Shown piece by piece: positions 11,801 through 22,374 of a stretch of 64,000 nucleotides of DNA. The stretch covers positions 1-64,000 of the forward strand of contig MU626297.1 of assembly GCA_025603075.1 (NCBI GenBank), given 5' to 3'. Source of the stretch: Neoconidiobolus thromboides FSU 785. Taxonomy: Eukaryota > Entomophthoromycota > Entomophthoromycetes > Entomophthorales > Neoconidiobolaceae. Every line of letters starts with the position of its first letter. Within the stretch, counting starts at the first letter, position 1. The notes beneath the pieces are model-generated. The model made no database searches, had not been told where the DNA came from, and worked only from the letters and a program-made list of their open reading frames with translations. Made by a program: the position numbers and the translations under genes.

Positions 11801-13065
11801 TAAACTATTTTAAAAAAAGGTTTTTTATATAGTATCATATGTTTTATTGCTCTAACTAATAGGTTCTACCACCCCCTTAGTTTATTCATTATTATCATTA
11901 AATAAGGTATATTTGGTAAAGTGGATAACTATGATAAATTAAGGATTTGCCCAAATTATCAATACTAATAATATCTTGAGTAAGCTTCCTGATTGGTTGC
12001 AATTATGCATCTATTCAGATCCATGCTATAAGCAATTAATTCAAAAGATTGAGCATTTATTATGGTTAATAGGTAGTAATACTGCAAAAGAGATACAATT
12101 TTTTTAATACATGAATTTCAATTTGTTATATTATAGTGAAAGAGCTGAAACAATTTTTTAAATTCTAGGATCGATTACATTTAGATACCTCTAATTCTTT
12201 TTAGTTTGTCATTAATTTCTTTTATAGTGAATTTATTAAATAAATTAGTGTATATAACCCATTAATTCATTACAAAAGGAACTCATAGCAAATTAAAAAA
12301 TAATGAAAGTATCTAAATACAATCTGTTCTAATTCTGAGTATTTTGATCCTATAATTTTATAAAAAATTGAAATTAAATAGAAATGTATTTTTAAAAATA
12401 GTTTATTAAGGATACTATTAGATATTTTATACTATCTAATTGTACACCTTTATTTTTTAGTTGTTAATTTAATAGTCGTTAAACTAACATAAATTAAACG
12501 GAATATATCCAAAATTTTAAAAATAAATCAGTTAAAATTTTGCCTCATTTTTGATTACTTAATGATATTGTATGTTATAATTTAATATAAATGTTTAAAT
12601 CATTGCAATAGTAAAAAGTATATTTTACCCCATGGTAGTAAATATATTAGTTAATTAAATAATTAATTAAACTAAACTAAAAAATATTATATTCTTGACA
12701 TCTTTTGTCAATTTATTTGATTAATCGTATCTGATATATTGTTTTCTATATGACATAAAAATAAATAAGTAAATAAATAAAATATACACAATATTTTTTA
12801 TATTTTATAAATGCTATACACTACCATTAATCAACAATTTCATTGATTAATTGTTTAAAACATATCACGCTATTTCTATTAACATTTTACTTTATACCCC
12901 ACATCTCCTTTTTTATTTTATAACGAAAAAAAATACCCAAATCAATTTGATGAATAGGGAGATAGAAAATATGTATAAAATAGTAGTATAAATAGATAGT
13001 ATATATTCAATAAAATCAAAGCAAAATATTACTTTGATAGTAAATAATAACAATAGCCTTTCAAA
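11801..13065. other. Intergenic, upstream of the first CAP gene
   Basis: AT-rich. Two loosely complementary blocks near 12150-12210 and 12305-12370 share an inverted core (TTTAGATAC / GTATCTAAA with flanking TAGGATC / GATCCTA), hinting at a degraded foldback element. Otherwise I see no gene. Confidence 0.4.
12987..12994 (+). promoter_or_regulatory. TATA box of CAP gene 1
   Basis: TATAAATA lies 72 nt before the CAP-1 ATG. The other two CAP genes have comparable TATA elements (15724-15730 and 57868-57875). Confidence 0.6.
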
Positions 13066-13767
13066 ATGAAATCCACCTTACTCATTAACTTCCTTTTCTC
13101 TTTATCTGTCCATGCCTCTGCTGTTTATAACCCAAGTTATAGTACTGGTAACTCGAACCCAACTTATAGCTCCGATAGTTCAAATTCTAACCTCCCATTA
13201 ATTGATTTTAATGCTGATATTCCCATGAATATTAATACAGGTAAATATACCATCATTAAGCAACGACCAAGACCAAGACCAAGGCCTACAAACACACAAC
13301 CCACCAATGGACCAAAACCATCCCCTACTCAACCAAATAATCCAAGTACACCACCAAGTAACAATAATGGTGATAGAAATAAACAAATGCTCTGTCAAGT
13401 GAATGCTATTCGCGCGCAAGTAGGGAAAAAACCGTTACAAATGGACTCAAGATTAATGAATGCTGCTCAATTACATTCTGAAGATCAGGCAACACATAAA
13501 CAAATGACTCATACTGGTACTAAGATTGCCAATTTCTTTGATCGTATTGAAGCTGCTGGCTTCCAATGTAGTGGTGCCTCTGAAAATGTAGCTTGGAATC
13601 AACAAGATGTTACTGCTGTTGTTCAAGCTTGGAAAAATTCACCTGGTCATTATCAAAATATGATTGGAGATTATAACTGCTTTGGTTGGGGTGAACAAGA
13701 CTTATATTGGACTCAAGATTTTGCCAATGGACCTCAATGTGACCAAGCAAATACAATTCAATGTTAA
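13066..13767 (+). CDS. Secreted CAP/PR-1 (SCP) domain protein 1
   Basis: Intronless, 233 aa. Residues 1-18 form a signal peptide (hydrophobic core LLINFLFSLSV, likely cut after HASA). Residues 19-100 are a low-complexity linker: Ser/Asn/Tyr-rich, then RPRPRPRP and Pro/Thr/Asn-rich sequence, probably O-glycosylated. The CAP domain runs from about 107 to the C terminus: CQVNAIRAQVGKKPLQMD, the KQMTHTG His, ASENVAWNQQ with the conserved Glu, and SPGHYQNMIGDYNCFGWG with the second His. Paired cysteines suggest extracellular disulfides. Fungal CAP proteins bind sterols or lipids and some act at host surfaces; the role here is unknown. A close paralogue lies in tandem at 15824 and a more distant one at 57825 on the other strand. 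Confidence 0.93.
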   Translation: MKSTLLINFLFSLSVHASAVYNPSYSTGNSNPTYSSDSSNSNLPLIDFNADIPMNINTGKYTIIKQRPRPRPRPTNTQPTNGPKPSPTQPNNPSTPPSNNNGDRNKQMLCQVNAIRAQVGKKPLQMDSRLMNAAQLHSEDQATHKQMTHTGTKIANFFDRIEAAGFQCSGASENVAWNQQDVTAVVQAWKNSPGHYQNMIGDYNCFGWGEQDLYWTQDFANGPQCDQANTIQC

Positions 13768-15823
13768 TTTAAGTGTTTATTTATGTTTTAAAATTATAAT
13801 AGCCGTGCTTAATACTTAATTTTTAATTTAAATAAATAATTTGATATTGTATAATTGAATTATTTAATATCAGTTTTTAATACTTCTTGATGTTTTAATA
13901 TATTTAAAGCATATATAAGTGTTTTTTACTATTAAAAATTTAATTAGTGAGTTATCATTTTTATTCTACAAAACGTGGACAAAAGAAACCAAAAATAAAG
14001 AGTTCAAACTTTTTCTTAGCCACGTAATACCCCAAAAGCCATCAGTCACCGTATTCATCTTTTATAATAAAAAATAATTAAAGTAGAATTAATATAGCGA
14101 CATTATTGAGCCTCAAATAATACATGGTGGTTATTTAGTCTCGTGCTGTAATAACATTGCCAAGAAACAACAACGTCAGTTAATATTTAAATTAGACTAA
14201 ATATTAATAAAGTTCTAAGTATTAATACGGGTCATTATACTTTAATAAAACATATTCTAAAAGTTAATATTCATCATTTTAAACCTATTAATTTTATGTT
14301 TTAATAATATTATCTAAAAAATAAAACTTAGACTTTTTTTGTGGTTTATTTCTAACACTTAATGTTATTATTAATCACTAATTTGTTTTTAAAAATAAAC
14401 TATATAAGCTAATTTTAGATCCAATCATATAGCCAAAAGGTTTTATTTTTTAAATGTAAATGCTAGTGAATACTAACTTATAGAAAACAAAGTTAAAATA
14501 TATCACTTATATTAAATTTACATAAATAAAATAAAAACTTGAATTTCTTTGATAAGATCTTATTGAAGTAAATATGCATGATATACTTTATTCCTTATCA
14601 AAAAGCATCCTGATTTCATATTAAAATAATTAAGCTTTTATTTTATTATTTTACTATTTTACTATTTTATTATATTATTATTTTATTGTTATTATATTAT
14701 TTTAACAATATATTATAAATATAACAAATTATATGTTTTTTATTGTTTCTTTATTGTTGTTTATTGTTGTTTATTGTTATTTATTATGCTATAGACTATA
14801 TAATTAATCGTTTTCTTTTTTGAGCTAAATTTTTGAAATTTAAGAGTTAAATATTAATGGAGAAGTTACTTGTCAAAGTTTCCATACTATCAACGATTAG
14901 CTATTTTTCAGAATGATTTTGACGACCCTTAAATGCAATTAACTATGTACCCTTAATATATCAAAATCATATCTACTAAATTAATAAATAAACCTATATT
15001 TTTATCTAAAAAATGGTGCATTGAATATTAACTACCGGTATCTATATTGTCATAATTCTCAATTAAGTTGAAAAAAAGTTCAAATTAAATTCTTTAAAAG
15101 ATAAATAAAGTTGGAGAATAAATTTTCTTCATCCACTTGTGATATTTTATCTTACAAAACTTAACTTATGTTAAACAGTAAATGGAACATAAACCCATAG
15201 AGTTGGGGTACTCTTACCTTATAATTAAATTTTTTATTCTCTCTACTTAACTTACTCCTTAAATTTCCTTTTATTCTTTTCGAAAAAACTTTAAAAATAT
15301 TTATATTATATTCTATAACCTAGTTCATGGATTTATTATAATTTTCCCTTTGTCTTTTCCCTTTATTGAATTTTACTACACTTTAAAGCATTAATGGTAT
15401 TACCCTTTCAAGTGTAAATGTTTATATATATATTAAAATGAAGAAGTTTACTATAAAGTAGATCGAACTTTATATATTATATATAATACCTTCACTCTTT
15501 AAATTATTTTTGTAATATATTAATTGTTTTATGTTGACTTAAATAAGCCACTTTTAATAAAAGATTAATTTCTTTTTTTCTAAATTTGGAAGTTGATCCA
15601 GTCAAGCTACCAACTATTTTTCTTTAATAAATTGAATTTTAAGAACTTGTGCTTCTTGAAATTAAAAAATAAATTTCTATTTTAATCAGTCTTTATTCTC
15701 GTACCATATCCATGGTAACTGGGTATATAAATGATACTTTTTTCTTTTTTAATAAAATTTAGTTTTATTTAACCCTCAGCAATAATCTCTCTGTCTATAT
15801 TTCTCTAATTAATATATAATATA
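13768..15823. other. 2-kb intergenic between tandem CAP genes, with simple repeats
   Basis: AT-rich with a TTATT/TATTA-type microsatellite at about 14637-14705 and a short TTTATTGTTG-type tandem repeat at about 14748-14784. No gene or mobile element recognised. Confidence 0.5.
15724..15730 (+). promoter_or_regulatory. TATA box of CAP gene 2
   Basis: TATATAA lies 94 nt before the CAP-2 ATG. Confidence 0.5.
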
Positions 15824-16498
15824 ATGAAGTTCTCTGGTTTATATTCCTTTTTATCATTAACTGCTATTGCTTCCGTTGCTGGTAGTGAGCATTATAATAA
15901 AAACCCTGAATATGAATATGGTAATTACCAGCCACAAATTCAAACCGTAACTGTTACTGTTTCTCAACCTGCTTCTACTGTTTACATTAATCAATGTACC
16001 ACTGAAGCTCCAGCTCCATCTTATGAGGTCCCTAAAGAAACTACTACTCAACCACAGACTCCACCACCACAAGAAACTTCCCCACCTTCTGGTGATAATG
16101 AAATGATTTGCCGCGTTAACGCTGTGCGTGCTAAAGCCGGTAAAAAGCCACTTTATGTTGATAATTGTCTCATGAAGTCAGCTCATGATCATTCTCAAGA
16201 ACAAGCCAAAAATAAGAAGATGACCCATTCTGGATTTGATGGTAAAACTAAGGAACTTGGTGGACGTCTTACTTTAAGTGGCTATACATGGAACTCATGT
16301 GCAGAGAATATTGCTTGGAATCAACAAACTATCAAACAAGTAGTGGATGATTGGACTAAATCTAAAGGTCATTATGCTAATATGATTGGTGATTATGATT
16401 GCTTTGGTTGGGGTGAAGTTGACAAATACTGGACTCAAAACTTTGCTTCTGGTAAAAAATGTACTAGTACTACTCTCCCTCAGTGCAATGGGTATTAA
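15824..16498 (+). CDS. Secreted CAP/PR-1 (SCP) domain protein 2
   Basis: Intronless, 224 aa. Signal peptide at residues 1-20 (LYSFLSLTAIASVAGS). Residues 21-92 are a Tyr/Asn- then Thr/Val- and Pro-rich linker (TVTVTVSQPASTV; TTTQPQTPPPQETSPPSG). The CAP domain starts near 94: ICRVNAVRAKAGKKPLYVD, KKMTHSGF with the conserved His, SCAENIAWNQQ with the Glu, KSKGHYANMIGDYDCFGWGE with the second His, and a C-terminal Cys pair. It is clearly paralogous to the upstream CAP gene (shared WNQQ, NMIGDY, CFGWGE blocks), so tandem duplication is the simplest origin. Likely secreted and cell-surface or host-interface; ligand unknown. Confidence 0.93.
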   Translation: MKFSGLYSFLSLTAIASVAGSEHYNKNPEYEYGNYQPQIQTVTVTVSQPASTVYINQCTTEAPAPSYEVPKETTTQPQTPPPQETSPPSGDNEMICRVNAVRAKAGKKPLYVDNCLMKSAHDHSQEQAKNKKMTHSGFDGKTKELGGRLTLSGYTWNSCAENIAWNQQTIKQVVDDWTKSKGHYANMIGDYDCFGWGEVDKYWTQNFASGKKCTSTTLPQCNGY

Positions 16499-17216
16499 AT
16501 AAATTTAACTTAACGACTAATAAATTAATTAATTCATTTATTTTATAACTTTATTGTAACATTATAACATTTGATTTTTTTAAAACATTAAATTGACTAG
16601 TCTTGAATGTTTTATTGGTCTATTTAATAATGTTTAAATAAACTGAACTAAATGAATTCTTTTTTATTCAAGTGATTAATTGATTGATCAATTAAATAGT
16701 AAAGTACTAAACAACCTCTTATAATATTATTAGATATCAGTTCTAATAAAAATTAAAAATTTCCAATTAATTACTAGTAACATGCCTCTGAATTGATGAA
16801 CAATACTATTGATATTCTATTTTTTTTGAAATATTCAATAATAATAAAATGACCAAATGAAAACAATGTACTTTTAGTACTTTAAGCATTTCAAAAAGAT
16901 ATAAATCAAGTATTAAACATGCAATTTCATTGTTTAATGTGAGTGATCCCACATTGAGTTAAAAAAATAATGTGTCTGCAAGAAAAGATGTGGAATCTAT
17001 TACTAAAAAGTTAAACATTTAAGATGTAATGATAAGACATATTTATAATTTAAATATATGAGATGTTCAGCTAAAATATAAAAATACAAGAAAATAGTTA
17101 ATAAATTAATGGAAATTATAGTATTGTTCATGTAGGTTTTGAAACCAGTGAATGCTTTAATAGATACAATAAAATAAATAATTTTAAAAATAGAATAAAA
17201 CAAATTTATAATATAT
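16499..17216. other. Intergenic, CAP gene 2 to the MITE cluster
   Basis: AT-rich spacer. A small perfect-arm hairpin (AATGTG..CACATT) lies near 16937-16956. No gene seen. Confidence 0.4.
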
Positions 17217-17319
17217 ATGGGGATGTTTTTTTTGGCCTCATTACTTTTTCCATCTTTTGAGCATTATTTGAGTGGAAAGATTGTTAGTAAAATTCTTAAA
17301 TACAAAAATACATCCCCAT
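17217..17319 (+). mobile_element. MITE copy 1 (103 bp, forward)
   Basis: Begins ATGGGGATGT and ends ACATCCCCAT. The internal conserved core runs from GGCCTCATTACTTTTTCC to GAGTGGAAAGATTGTTAGTA. This is the cleanest copy, and the others were recognised from it. Confidence 0.85.
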
Positions 17320-17737
17320 TGCTTGATTAAGTTTATTATTATCGATAGTAAACTTTGATAATATATCTTTTCTTTGTTTTGTTTTATTATAAAATAAGTT
17401 TTAAATAGAGACATTTAATTTTAGGCTTTTTAGATTTAACTGTTATATTGGACACAAACTTAAAATTTTAAATTTGGGATTAATTTCTAAGTAGATTCTG
17501 AAACCAATTAGAACACCCCCATATGCAAGCTGGGAAACTTCTTTAGCTACTAACAATATTTTAAATTTATAAAATATTCCACTTTTAATAAATTCCCCAG
17601 ATTATCCAGATTATTCATTCAACCAAATAAATGTTATTTAATAATGGATAAAATAAGGGGATAATAAATCAACAGTTAAAAAATAAAAATTATAGAAAAT
17701 TATAGAAAACATTTTATTGTAATTGATTATTCAATAA

Positions 17738-18365
17738 ATGGGAAAACCAAATAAAGAGAACATGGTGTTAGCACTTAAAGAAGATAAAAAAGTTAAGTAT
17801 CAATAGAGCAGCAAAGTTATACTCTGTAAGTAGTTCTACATTAGCACGACGAGTGAATGGTATTCAGTCTAAAGAAGATAGTGAACCAGGGTGTAAAAAA
17901 TTAACTATATTAGAAGAGAATGTGATTGTAGAGCATATATGTAATTTGAGTAGTCGAAAAGTTCAACCGAAACATGAAGATATTAAAAAAATGGCCAATC
18001 GGTTACTTAGTTTACGTGGTAATGTAGTAGTGGGACGAACTTGGGTTTATTCCTTTGTTAAAAGACAACCTAAACTTTATAATATTTTAAAAAAAAGATT
18101 AAACCGAGATAAAAGTAGCTCACCTGAAATTGTTACTTCTCTCGATTGGATTCCAAAGGCAGCAGAAAATTTGAATGAAATAACAGAACAAGTTAATTTT
18201 ATGAAGCATCAAGTCAAAAATCATTATATTGAATCACCCACATTATTAAATAAAGCTATTGAGTTATTTGAAGAAAATAATAAAAAAGCATTACATCAAA
18301 TTGCTCTTCAATTAAAAAATGAAGAATTAGAAAAAACAATTGAATCTCATGATAAATCAATTTAA
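17738..18365 (+). pseudogene. DDE-less pogo-like transposase-derived HTH protein (frameshifted at the start)
   Basis: An ATG at 17738 opens a frame that stops at 17804. One base of frame shift, at or just after the A6 run at about 17784-17789, rejoins the long open frame to 18365 (about 190 aa in all). In order: psq-type HTH (INRAAKLYSVSSSTLARRV), CENP-B/Tc5-type HTH (KLTILEENVIVEHICNL ... MANRLLSLRGNVVVG, WVYSFVKRQPKLY), a short linker (SLDWIPKAAENL), and a helical tail (FMKHQVKNHYIESPTLLNKA). In full-length fungal pogo transposases a ~200-residue DDE domain sits between the HTHs and such a tail; it is absent here. The diverged copy at 11.1-11.8 kb lacks it at the same place. It could bind transposon ends without cutting; that function is inference. 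Confidence 0.75.
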
Positions 18366-18389
18366 TAAATATAGCATATATAACATGAT

Positions 18390-18491
18390 ATGGGGATGTA
18401 TTTTTGTATTTAAGAATTTTACTGACAATTTTTTCACTCAAATAACGCTTAAAAGATAGAAAAAATAATGAAGTCAAAAAAAAATCTCCAT
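18390..18491 (-). mobile_element. MITE copy 2 (102 bp, reverse)
   Basis: On the plus strand it starts ATGGGGATGTATTTTTGTAT and ends AATCTCCAT, i.e. the same family inverted relative to copy 1. Confidence 0.85.
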
Positions 18492-18628
18492 ATCTTCATA
18501 ATGCTATGACAATTAAATCTAATAAGTAACAATAAAAAGCGAAAGAAATAATTAAAGATGGTTAATAAATTTAAATGAACCAAATTTATTGTTAAAGCTG
18601 AAAACATATTGAATAGAAGTATATAATA

Positions 18629-18708
18629 TGGGGGTGTTTTTTTTTGGCTTCATTATTTGAGTGAAAAAATTGTCAGTAAAGTTCTTGAACACAGAAATAC
18701 ATCCCCAT
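18629..18708 (+). mobile_element. MITE copy 3 (80 bp, internal deletion)
   Basis: Ends ATGGGGGTG...CATCCCCAT are intact, but about 20 bp of the TTTCCATCTTTTGAGC core is missing. Confidence 0.8.
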
Positions 18709-19120
18709 ATGTTGATATTAAATAGTGACTTGATTTATGCTTTTCTTTTTAAATAAAATTATATCGATTAAAGGTGTAATCTTTAAAAAATTTAGCAACG
18801 TCAGCAACTTTTTTCAGCTGATTGGATATTTATTATTAATCATATAAAATTTTATGATTTTAAAGGATATATACAATATAACTAAATAAATAAAATTATA
18901 TTATAGTATATAAGTATATATTAAATAAAAGAACTCAAAATCAATTAAATTAATTCTATTTTAGTTAAGATTTTTAAGTTTTCAATAAATATTTGAAAAA
19001 AAAAGATTAATTATAAATAGTACAGACTTTGAAGTATATAATACTATCACATATATATCATATATAATAACATCAATATTTTACAACATACAAGTTCAAT
19101 GTATATAAAATCTTTTATAA

Positions 19121-19223
19121 TATGAGGGCGTTTTTTTAGTTTCACTATTTTTCCATTTTTTAAGTGCTATTTAAGCGCAAAGATTGTTAGTCCAACTCTT
19201 AAACAAAAAAATACATCTCCGTA
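19121..19223 (+). mobile_element. MITE copy 4 (forward)
   Basis: Starts TATGAGGGCG, ends CATCTCCGTA; the internal core is alignable (TTTTCCATTTTTTAAGTGC). Confidence 0.8.
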
Positions 19224-19647
19224 TTTTACTTCATTTAGAAATGAAAAAACAGCTTTCAATTTCGTACTATTTATGCTTAAATTACTACATTTGTAATAAC
19301 TTTAAACCATAATAAAGTTAAATTACGGTTAAAGTAAAGCTATACATAACTTTTATCTAGTATTAGTAATCTTTCAAAATGTATAACACATATTCTTATA
19401 CTAACAATTTTGAATATTCATTTAAAGTATAAAAATAATTACTTGAAATCACGTTATCCCTTCAATGGATTGAAATCCCACCAATAGTTTGAAAGATACT
19501 TTAAAAATGAGCAGTGTAAAACGTAAAACTAAAAAAAGAAAAGTAACAAGAAGGATAATTGGATAAAAAAAGGAAACAGATCATCAGCTACACCATCAAG
19601 ATTGAATAAAGGGGAAAATTTTAATTGTATAAAGTGGTAAATAATCC
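19224..19647. other. Promoter region of the aminopeptidase gene
   Basis: About 420 bp of AT-rich DNA with no further gene or repeat. MITE copy 4 ends 424 bp before the ATG. Confidence 0.4.
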
Positions 19648-21651
19648 ATGGGTTGTACAAAACTTTTATTGAGATTAGCTCGTCATTCGGGAAAAACATT
19701 GTTTTTTAACAATAGTATAAATACACTTAAATCGAACTTCAACACCAATCATTCCTTTTTCAACTCAAGTTCAAGTGCAACTGGAGTACACAAATTTTTT
19801 AACAATCAAACTTATTCTCTTATAAATCTGTATTCTACTATGGCTGATAAAAAAATCGACTCTCTAGTATTGGGATATTATGATGACCTTTCATTATCTA
19901 ATGATGCTTCTCATCTTGACTCTGGATTAATTGATAAGCTTAAGTCTTTATTAAAGGTATCTGGTGCTAAAGGTAAGTTAGGAGAAAGCAAACTTTTCCA
20001 TTTTAGTGAAGGAGATATCGCTCGTGTAGCTTTAGTTTCTTTTGGTCCAAAAACCGAAAATAAAGCTGTATTTTCAGACCGTGTTCGTAATGCTGTAAGT
20101 CAAATTAATTGAAATCATTTAATTAATCTAATTTTTTTAAGATTGGTAATGGTGTACGCCAATTAAAAGCTAATGGTGCTACTCATATCGGATTAGATAC
20201 TACTTCTGGGCAACACAGTAAGTTATTTTGTAACATTTGATCTTTTTATTAAGCCTTATTTTTTTTAGCTTCTGCTGAAGCTGCTGGACTTGGTGTTTAC
20301 AACTACAAGGCACATCAAAAAGTACATCTTGAATCAGAAGATGCTAAAGCTGAAGTTACCTTTACTCCAATTAAAAGTGATACTCAAGTTGAGGAATTAA
20401 CTAGCGATTATGATTGGGCTACTGGAGAAGTATTTGCAAATGCTCAAAATTTAGCCAGATATTGGATGGACTCACCAGCTAATCTTGCTACTCCTACTAT
20501 TATTGCTGAACATATTCAAAAATTAGCTAGTAAAATTGATAATTTAGAAATTCATGTTCGTGATCAAGAATGGATTAAAGAAAAGAAAATGGGTGCTTTC
20601 TTATCTGTTTCTAAAGGTTCTGATGAAGAACCAAAAATTGTTGAATTCCATTACAATGGTGGAAATGCTAACGATAAACCATTATCCTTTGTCGGGAAAG
20701 GTAATTATATATAGTGTTTTATGGGTTACTTTACTAATTTTTATTAGGAATTACCTTTGATACGTAAATAACTCATTTATTATCAAATTTTTAAACTAAT
20801 CTTTTATATAGCGGAGGTATCTCAATTAAGCCATCTTCTAATATGCATGCCATGAAAGGTGATATGGGAGGTGCTGCTACTGTAGCTGCATCTGTATTAG
20901 CCATTGCTCAACTTAAATTACCAATTAATGTAAGAGCTGCTATTGCCCTTGCTGAAAACATGCCCTCTGCAAGAGCTACTAAACCTGGAGATGTAGTTAC
21001 GGCTATGAATGGAAAAACTATTGAAGTAAATCATCCATTTAAAATCATACATTATACTAATAATAACTAGGTATTAAATACTGATGCTGAAGGGCGTATG
21101 GTATTGTCGGATACTCTTTATCATGTCAATTCTACCTATAATCCTCACACTGTATTTACCGTAGCTACATTAACTGGAGCTATTGTTGTAGCTTTAGGAG
21201 ATCCCTACACTGGAGCTTATGCCTCTCGTCATTCATTATGGCAAGAATTAGAACAAGCCAGTAATACATCAGGTGATTTATTCTGGCGTATGCCCTTCCA
21301 CCCATACTATAAGTCATTAATGACTGGGACTAATGTTGCCGATTTACAAAATATTGGAGCTAAAAATGGAGGTGGATCTTGCTCTGCTGCTGCATTTTTA
21401 AGAGAATTTGTTCACCTTGATAAAGAAGTTAAAGAGCCAGTAGACTGGAATGATGATGATACACTTCCTACTCGTTATGGTCATTTGGATATTGCTGCCG
21501 TTATGGAAGCTACTTCTGATTCTGGTTATCATACTAAAGGAATGACAGGTAATGTTAAGTGTTATAAATGAAATTGAAATTAATTATTTTAGGTCGTCCT
21601 ACTCGTACTTTGATTGAATACGCTAGATTAGTCTCTAAAAAGAAATTTTAA
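19648..21651 (+). CDS. M17 leucyl aminopeptidase with mitochondrial-type presequence
   Basis: Cytosol-aminopeptidase family metalloprotease releasing N-terminal residues. Exons are 19648-20094, 20142-20217, 20269-20700, 20748-20763, 20812-21025, 21071-21548 and 21593-21651; 573 aa, all in frame. The catalytic domain carries the two-metal-site signatures: [12 protein letters not shown] with the metal Lys, MKGDMGGAA with Asp, and NTDAEGRM with Asp/Glu and the catalytic Arg. Exon 4 is only 16 nt. About 64 residues precede an internal Met (MADKKID): basic and rich in Ser/Asn with [15 protein letters not shown], like a mitochondrial targeting presequence. Initiation at either Met could yield mitochondrial and cytosolic forms; this is inference. 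The family is normally about 490-520 aa, matching the protein from the second Met. Confidence 0.93.
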
Positions 21652-22053
21652 ATTAAACTATCAATAAATATAGTATAGTGATTAAATTAATTGACTTTGC
21701 TGATTTCTAGTTGAGCTTTATAAAATTTAGCAAATGAATTCAACAATTTTATTATCGAAAAATGGACGGATATTTGTCTTCTTTTATAGTCTTATGAATT
21801 AACATAGACATTTGTTCTATGATTCCAACGTTTAAAAGAAAAGATAAACAACCCCAAAGATATCACTTCATATTTGAGGGTTTGTATACTATTTAACGAT
21901 TTTCGAAAATTATCATATACACAATTAAAAAATGATCCCCAAAGTCTAGTTAGATAAGACATTGCTTTTTAAATCAAAGTTTACATATTAAACCCTGTCA
22001 AGTACACAGATAACTTGGATAAAATAAACTGAGCTATAAGGTCTGAAAACATT
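21652..22053. other. Intergenic, aminopeptidase to MITE copy 5
   Basis: AT-rich; nothing recognised. Confidence 0.4.
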
Positions 22054-22149
22054 TGGTGATGTATTTTTTCGTTCAAGAACTTTGCTAACAATCTTTCCAC
22101 TCAAATAGTGCTTAAAAATGGAAAAAGCAATGAAGACAAATATTCACAT
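22054..22149 (-). mobile_element. MITE copy 5 (reverse), just upstream of tRNA-Gly
   Basis: Plus strand starts TTGGTGATGTATTTTTTC and ends near TATTCACAT, with the reversed core (CTAACAATCTTTCCACTCAA, then GTGCTTAAAAATGGAAAAAG). Left end degraded. Confidence 0.75.
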
Positions 22150-22186
22150 TTATTAATAAACTGAGATTATTTGTACTGTCTGAATA

Positions 22187-22257
22187 GCGTACATAGTATA
22201 GAGGTAGAATACTTCTCTTCCAAAGAAGTGGCCTGGGTTCGATTCCCAGTGTACGCA
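22187..22257 (+). tRNA. tRNA-Gly (anticodon UCC)
   Basis: Full cloverleaf in 71 nt: acceptor GCGTACA pairs with TGTACGC; D stem GTAT/ATAC; anticodon stem CTTCT/AGAAG with loop CTTCCAA (anticodon TCC, reading GGA); T arm CTGGG-TTCGATT-CCCAG; discriminator A. Internal A and B boxes (GGTTCGATTCC) are present. No intron. Confidence 0.96.
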
Positions 22258-22284
22258 TCTGGTTCCGCAATATGAAGCTTTAAC

Positions 22285-22289
22285 TTTTT
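22285..22289 (+). terminator. Pol III oligo-T terminator for tRNA-Gly
   Basis: T5 run 28 nt past the tRNA 3' end; the first T run of at least four on this strand after the gene. Confidence 0.6.
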
Positions 22290-22374
22290 GTTTACCCAAA
22301 TGAACAAAATTATAAAAAAGTAAAATGATGTTTTTTAAAATAAACTAACTTTAATGTCTAAATCTATTTTTATT

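Larger units (their letters stand above)
17217..18491 (+). mobile_element. Composite element: DDE-less pogo-like HTH gene between two inverted ~100-bp MITE copies
   Basis: Two copies of the ~100-bp MITE (17217-17319 forward and 18390-18491 reversed) flank about 1.07 kb that holds a single HTH-protein gene. The gene ends 26 bp before the right copy. Read as one unit, the copies would be long terminal inverted repeats; each copy is also itself inverted-repeat ended (ATGGGGATGT / ACATCCCCAT). Ends abut T/A-rich sequence compatible with TA target duplication, typical of the Tc1/mariner/pogo group. Whether the whole unit or only the MITEs moved cannot be told from one locus. Confidence 0.5.

Noticed and set aside
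17217-19223. CRISPR-like array or LTR pair
   Set aside because: Repeats are ~100 bp, in both orientations, irregularly spaced, with inverted ends; no spacers, no LTR-type TG..CA ends, no gag-pol.
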